This document shows positions 61,642 through 64,000 of a stretch of 64,000 bases of DNA, piece after piece (position 1 is the stretch's first letter; every line of letters starts with the position of its first letter). Both the position numbers and the translations under genes were made by a program. Source of the DNA: 34-65-8 sp964516135 (GTDB taxonomy: Bacteria > Pseudomonadota > Alphaproteobacteria > Sphingomonadales > Sphingomonadaceae); assembly GCA_964516135.1 (NCBI GenBank), contig CAZEWN010000016.1, positions 1 to 64,000 on the forward strand, in the 5' to 3' direction. The notes under the pieces are model-generated. The model had not been told where the DNA came from, made no database searches, and was given only the letters and a program-made list of their open reading frames with translations.

Positions 61642-62447
61642 GCCAGCGCGGCCTGATGGGTCAGAAAAGTCTCGAGCACGCGGTTGAAGGCATCGGGCGC
61701 TTCGATGTTGCTGACGTGGCCGACACCCGGGATTATATCGAGGCGCGCGCCGGGGATGGCCGCAGCCATCAATTCGGCATGGTCGGGCGGTGCGATCGGG
61801 TCATGCGCGCCAACGATCACCTGCACCGGCACGTCGATGCCGCTCCATGGGGGAAAGTCGCCGAACCCTATCACCGCCGCCAGCGCGGCCAGATAGGCAT
61901 CGCGGTCGAGCGCCGCATGGCTTCGCAACAATCGTGCGCGCGCTTCCGGCGGGATATCCGGTCCCGCGATCCTGGCGACGACTGCCGGCGCGATCTGGGC
62001 CGGGGTCGCGCCTTCCAGCAGGGGTTTTGCGCGCAGCGCCACCGCCTCGGCAATCGCTTCCGGGGTAGTCGCCGCCGCGCTTCCCGCGCTGGTATCGGCC
62101 AGCGTCAGTGACGCGACCCGCGTCCGGTGGCGGCGAAACAGGTCGAGCGCAATGCGCCCGCCCATCGACAATCCAACGACATGGGCGGGTCCGCCGAAAT
62201 GATCGATCACCCGCGCCGCGTCGTCGGCGTAGTCGGCGAAGCCGCCTGGCGGCGCGAAGGCGCTGTCGCCGTAGCCCCGGGCATCCAGCGCAACGCAGCG
62301 GAACCGGTCGGACAACGCGGCAACCTGATCGTCCCAGTTGTCGCGATTGCCGCCGATGCCATGGAGGAACAGCACGAGTTGCCCTTCACCCGCGACCGTG
62401 CAGGCCAGCGCCGGATCACCGGGCACCAGGGTGCATTGGCCGGTCAC
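61638..62447 (-). CDS. Alpha/beta-hydrolase (NicD/enol-lactonase-like)
   Basis: A 269-residue alpha/beta-hydrolase. The nucleophile elbow is GLSMGGRIAL, the acid is in GAHDPIAPP and the catalytic histidine in GVGHVSNIEAP. The N-terminal LFLHGIGGNRDNWDDQVAAL oxyanion region is intact. Relatives include NicD (N-formylmaleamate deformylase), PcaD and MhpC; sequence alone does not choose. It overlaps the NicX-like gene by four bases, exactly where a NicD-like activity would be expected after ring cleavage, so that is the working guess. Confidence 0.88.
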   Translation of the reverse strand: MTGQCTLVPGDPALACTVAGEGQLVLFLHGIGGNRDNWDDQVAALSDRFRCVALDARGYGDSAFAPPGGFADYADDAARVIDHFGGPAHVVGLSMGGRIALDLFRRHRTRVASLTLADTSAGSAAATTPEAIAEAVALRAKPLLEGATPAQIAPAVVARIAGPDIPPEARARLLRSHAALDRDAYLAALAAVIGFGDFPPWSGIDVPVQVIVGAHDPIAPPDHAELMAAAIPGARLDIIPGVGHVSNIEAPDAFNRVLETFLTHQAALA

Positions 62448-63490
62448 GCCAGTTCGGGCACGAGCTTGCCTTCAATCACCACCGGCTGGTCGTCGAGGGC
62501 GATCGTGCAGTTGCGGACCGGCAGATCGAAGTGGCCAAGGGTATGGCGCCCCGCAAATGGATTGGCGCCGGTCGAGAACAGGAAATTACCCGCGAAGGCG
62601 CGCAGCTCGATCCCGTTGATGTCACCCTTGTCGTACATCATCATCGAATCCCACCGCGCGCCGTGGTTCATTCCCCAGCCGACATGGCTGGTGCCGTACG
62701 CCTCCGGATCTTCCCAGGCGGCGAAGTAGCTGCGCATCAGATCGGCATCGAGACCGCTTCCCTCGACCGCCACGACATAGTCACGCTCGATCCGCAGGGT
62801 CACGGGCTTTTCGAGATAACGCTTGAAGGTGATGTTGATGTCGCCTTCATCGAGCACCAGCGTGCCTTCGACCGTGCCCAGCGCCGGAAAACACGAACAG
62901 ATGCCGCCCGGCCAGGTTGCGAGCATCCCCGGCGCCGGAACCGCGCCGAGATTGCCGCCGACGCGCGCCCCTTCCATGCCGATCCGCAAATCGGTGCCCG
63001 CAGCCGATCGCACGGTCATCACCCGCGCGCCCTGCATCAGCTCCCGCCCGCGCCGGACGCGCGGAATGAGCGCGGCATCGGGGGCAAGGCGTTCGAGCAG
63101 TTCGGGATGTTCATTGGAGATATAGAGAATGCGCCCGCCCGCACCGAGGATTTCCGGCGTCTCGGGCGAATGCATCAACCCCTCGACCGTCAGATCGGCC
63201 ACCAGCGCGGCCCCCTTGAGCGCCTCGATCACGGGACGAATGCCCTGCAGAGCCTCGGAACTGCCGGTTGAACGGATCGCCACCCCGACGGATTGCGGCG
63301 GTGTCGGTACGACGATGTGGAAGGGTTGCAAGCCAAGCCGGAGCGCCGCCAGTTCGCACAAATGGACATTGAGGCTGCGCGACTGGCTTTCCGAAAGAAT
63401 CGCGACCGTTGCGCCCTGCGCGAGTTCGCACAACGCCAATGCGCGCGTGAACACGTCGATCCAGCGTGCCTCGATGCGATCGTTCAGCAT
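62444..63490 (-). CDS. NicX-type ring-cleaving dioxygenase homologue (M29-aminopeptidase-like fold)
   Basis: A 348-residue protein with the signatures of 2,5-dihydroxypyridine 5,6-dioxygenase NicX: LMHSPETPEIL, EGTLVLDEGDINITFKRYL, SHVGWGMNHGARWDSMMMYD, GNFLFSTGANPFAGRHTLGH, FDLPVRNCTIALDDQPVVIEG (cut here into two pieces of the same run). From memory, the NicX metal ligands are His265, His318 and Asp320; the aligned residues here are His269, His320 and Asp322, so the site appears intact. NicX opens a para-dihydroxylated pyridine between C5 and C6. Automated annotation often calls such proteins leucyl aminopeptidase. Its true substrate here is unknown; it is coupled to an alpha/beta-hydrolase. 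Confidence 0.78.
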   Translation of the reverse strand: MLNDRIEARWIDVFTRALALCELAQGATVAILSESQSRSLNVHLCELAALRLGLQPFHIVVPTPPQSVGVAIRSTGSSEALQGIRPVIEALKGAALVADLTVEGLMHSPETPEILGAGGRILYISNEHPELLERLAPDAALIPRVRRGRELMQGARVMTVRSAAGTDLRIGMEGARVGGNLGAVPAPGMLATWPGGICSCFPALGTVEGTLVLDEGDINITFKRYLEKPVTLRIERDYVVAVEGSGLDADLMRSYFAAWEDPEAYGTSHVGWGMNHGARWDSMMMYDKGDINGIELRAFAGNFLFSTGANPFAGRHTLGHFDLPVRNCTIALDDQPVVIEGKLVPELA

Positions 63491-63593
63491 GCCTTACCTC
63501 ACCCCTCGCGGCCACGCCGCACGTCCGCCGGACCTTGGCGCCGCGCCAACGGGAGCGCCCAACAGATTTGCCGGTGAGGGGCATGAATTAATT

Positions 63594-64000
63594 TCACACG
63601 CCCTTCCCCTCCGATCCCACGCGGGCCCGACCAAGCTCGACCGTTGGTACGGCCCCGGGAGCAAGCACTTCCGAGCGGCACATCGCCCCGGTCGCCACGA
63701 AATCGCCGGGTTGCAATCCGCGGGGATCATCGGCCAGCAGGGTCCGCAGTGCCTCGAGCGCGGATAACGGGCCGTCAAGCACCGCCGAAGCGCTGCCGCG
63801 GCACTGCTCCTGGCCATCGACCAGCAGGATCGCCTCGATCGCTTCGGGCCGATCCAGCGCGCCGGTTGCAAGCTCATGCTGGCACAGCAGACCGTAACTT
63901 GCGGCGTTGTCGGCAACGATGGCCCCCGCGCCGAGGGCGAAAGGGTCGTCGAAACTGGGGCGATTGAGTTCGATGCCAAGCCATGCCGAAGTGGGCCTAA
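63594..64000 (-). CDS. FAH-superfamily hydratase (2-oxopent-4-enoate hydratase-like), partial
   Basis: Only the C-terminal 135 codons are inside the window; the start lies beyond the right edge. Visible: IELNRPSFDDPFALGAGAIV, VADNAASYGLLC, GSASAVLDGPLSALEALRTL, LQPGDFVATGAMCRSEVLAP. The ADNAAS and NPL/GPL-leader segments and the GD-x-V-x-TGA region fit 2-keto-4-pentenoate hydratase of the fumarylacetoacetate hydrolase superfamily, which handles products of meta-cleavage. It is the most upstream gene seen of the operon, 103 bases before the NicX-like gene. Confidence 0.78.
   Translation of the reverse strand, partial: RPTSAWLGIELNRPSFDDPFALGAGAIVADNAASYGLLCQHELATGALDRPEAIEAILLVDGQEQCRGSASAVLDGPLSALEALRTLLADDPRGLQPGDFVATGAMCRSEVLAPGAVPTVELGRARVGSEGKGV

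Noticed and set aside
62444..63490. Calling the gene a leucyl aminopeptidase
   Set aside because: The fold is M29-like, but the residues and motifs follow NicX (SHVGWG, FSTG, H-F-D) and the operon context is catabolic.
1041..64000. Many long open frames opposite or out of phase with real genes (for example 2405-3118, 9364-9966, 19662-20981, 54623-57283)
   Set aside because: Each covers a gene with recognised motifs on the other strand or frame; their products are Arg/Ala/Pro-rich without domain features, as expected in GC-rich DNA.
47125..64000. A standard nicotinate (nic) or gentisate pathway
   Set aside because: No nicotinate hydroxylase, 6-hydroxynicotinate monooxygenase, maleamate amidase, maleate isomerase or cupin gentisate dioxygenase is visible in the window.
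1..64000. CRISPR array, insertion sequences, toxin-antitoxin pairs, prophage
   Set aside because: No regularly spaced repeats, transposase motifs, phage structural genes or paired small toxin genes were seen on either strand.

Overview
The window is a high-GC alphaproteobacterial chromosome segment, most likely Sphingomonadales (Erythrobacteraceae/Novosphingobium-like). The markers are a ChpT histidine phosphotransferase, an alphaproteobacterial RpoH, TIGR02186, DUF3297 and TorF families, an ACT-associated inactive dihydroorotase, and Caulobacter-type Fur boxes. Genes are densely packed, many overlapping by 1 or 4 bases (ATGA, TGATG). No insertion sequence, prophage, CRISPR array or replication origin was seen, and no stretch over about 300 bases lacks a protein or RNA gene.

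Left part (1-19.6 kb), housekeeping and envelope. A minus-strand run carries a cellulose-synthase/NfrB-like glycosyltransferase, a membrane protein, a TauE permease, a TIGR02186 protein and a HerA ATPase cut by the left edge. Then come NhaA, glyoxalase I, a SIMPL protein, a TorF porin, a protein phosphatase with UDP-glucose dehydrogenase, and RNase P RNA (rnpB), whose promoter lies in the end of an AmpD-like amidase gene. ChpT, a JAMM protease, an RluD-type pseudouridine synthase, RpoH, MtgA and a CDF metal exporter follow. An ECF sigma / RskA-type anti-sigma / fasciclin cassette closes the part; it resembles the mycobacterial SigK-RskA-MPT70 arrangement and has a matching promoter-like sequence.

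Middle (19.6-47 kb). The proteostasis genes clpX, clpP and tig lie near each other. Next are tRNA-Leu(UAG), a tiny proline-rich protein, DUF3297, a CHAP protein, der, DUF2721 and MgtC. The iron-storage pair bfr and bfd have separate promoters, with two Fur-box-like palindromes at bfd. An orphan ParA, a ribbon-helix-helix protein and a TPR-SPOR lipoprotein form a module divergent from a Sel1-SPOR protein. pyrB is followed by a catalytically dead dihydroorotase, then sppA, tRNA-Val(CAC), a sulfotransferase, and a serS-surE-nlpD-K+ channel-rimO run.

Right part (47-64 kb), an accessory-looking catabolic region. The plus strand has a DsbA-type thiol oxidoreductase, an MFS permease, a fused flavin monooxygenase/old-yellow-enzyme acting on an aryl-CoA (2-aminobenzoyl-CoA or salicylyl-CoA type) and a thioesterase overlapping it. 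Opposite lie cytochrome b561, a TonB receptor, an NmrA-type reductase and an aryl-CoA ligase, with a LysR regulator divergent from the ligase. A minus-strand operon entering from the right edge encodes a FAH-superfamily hydratase, a NicX-type ring-cleaving dioxygenase homologue, an alpha/beta hydrolase, two zinc-free MDR reductases and an acyl-CoA dehydrogenase. Together they suggest import, CoA activation, para-type oxygenation, ring opening and downstream processing of a (hydroxy/amino)aromatic or N-heteroaromatic acid. The gene combination matches no pathway I can name and is the best candidate here for an undescribed system.
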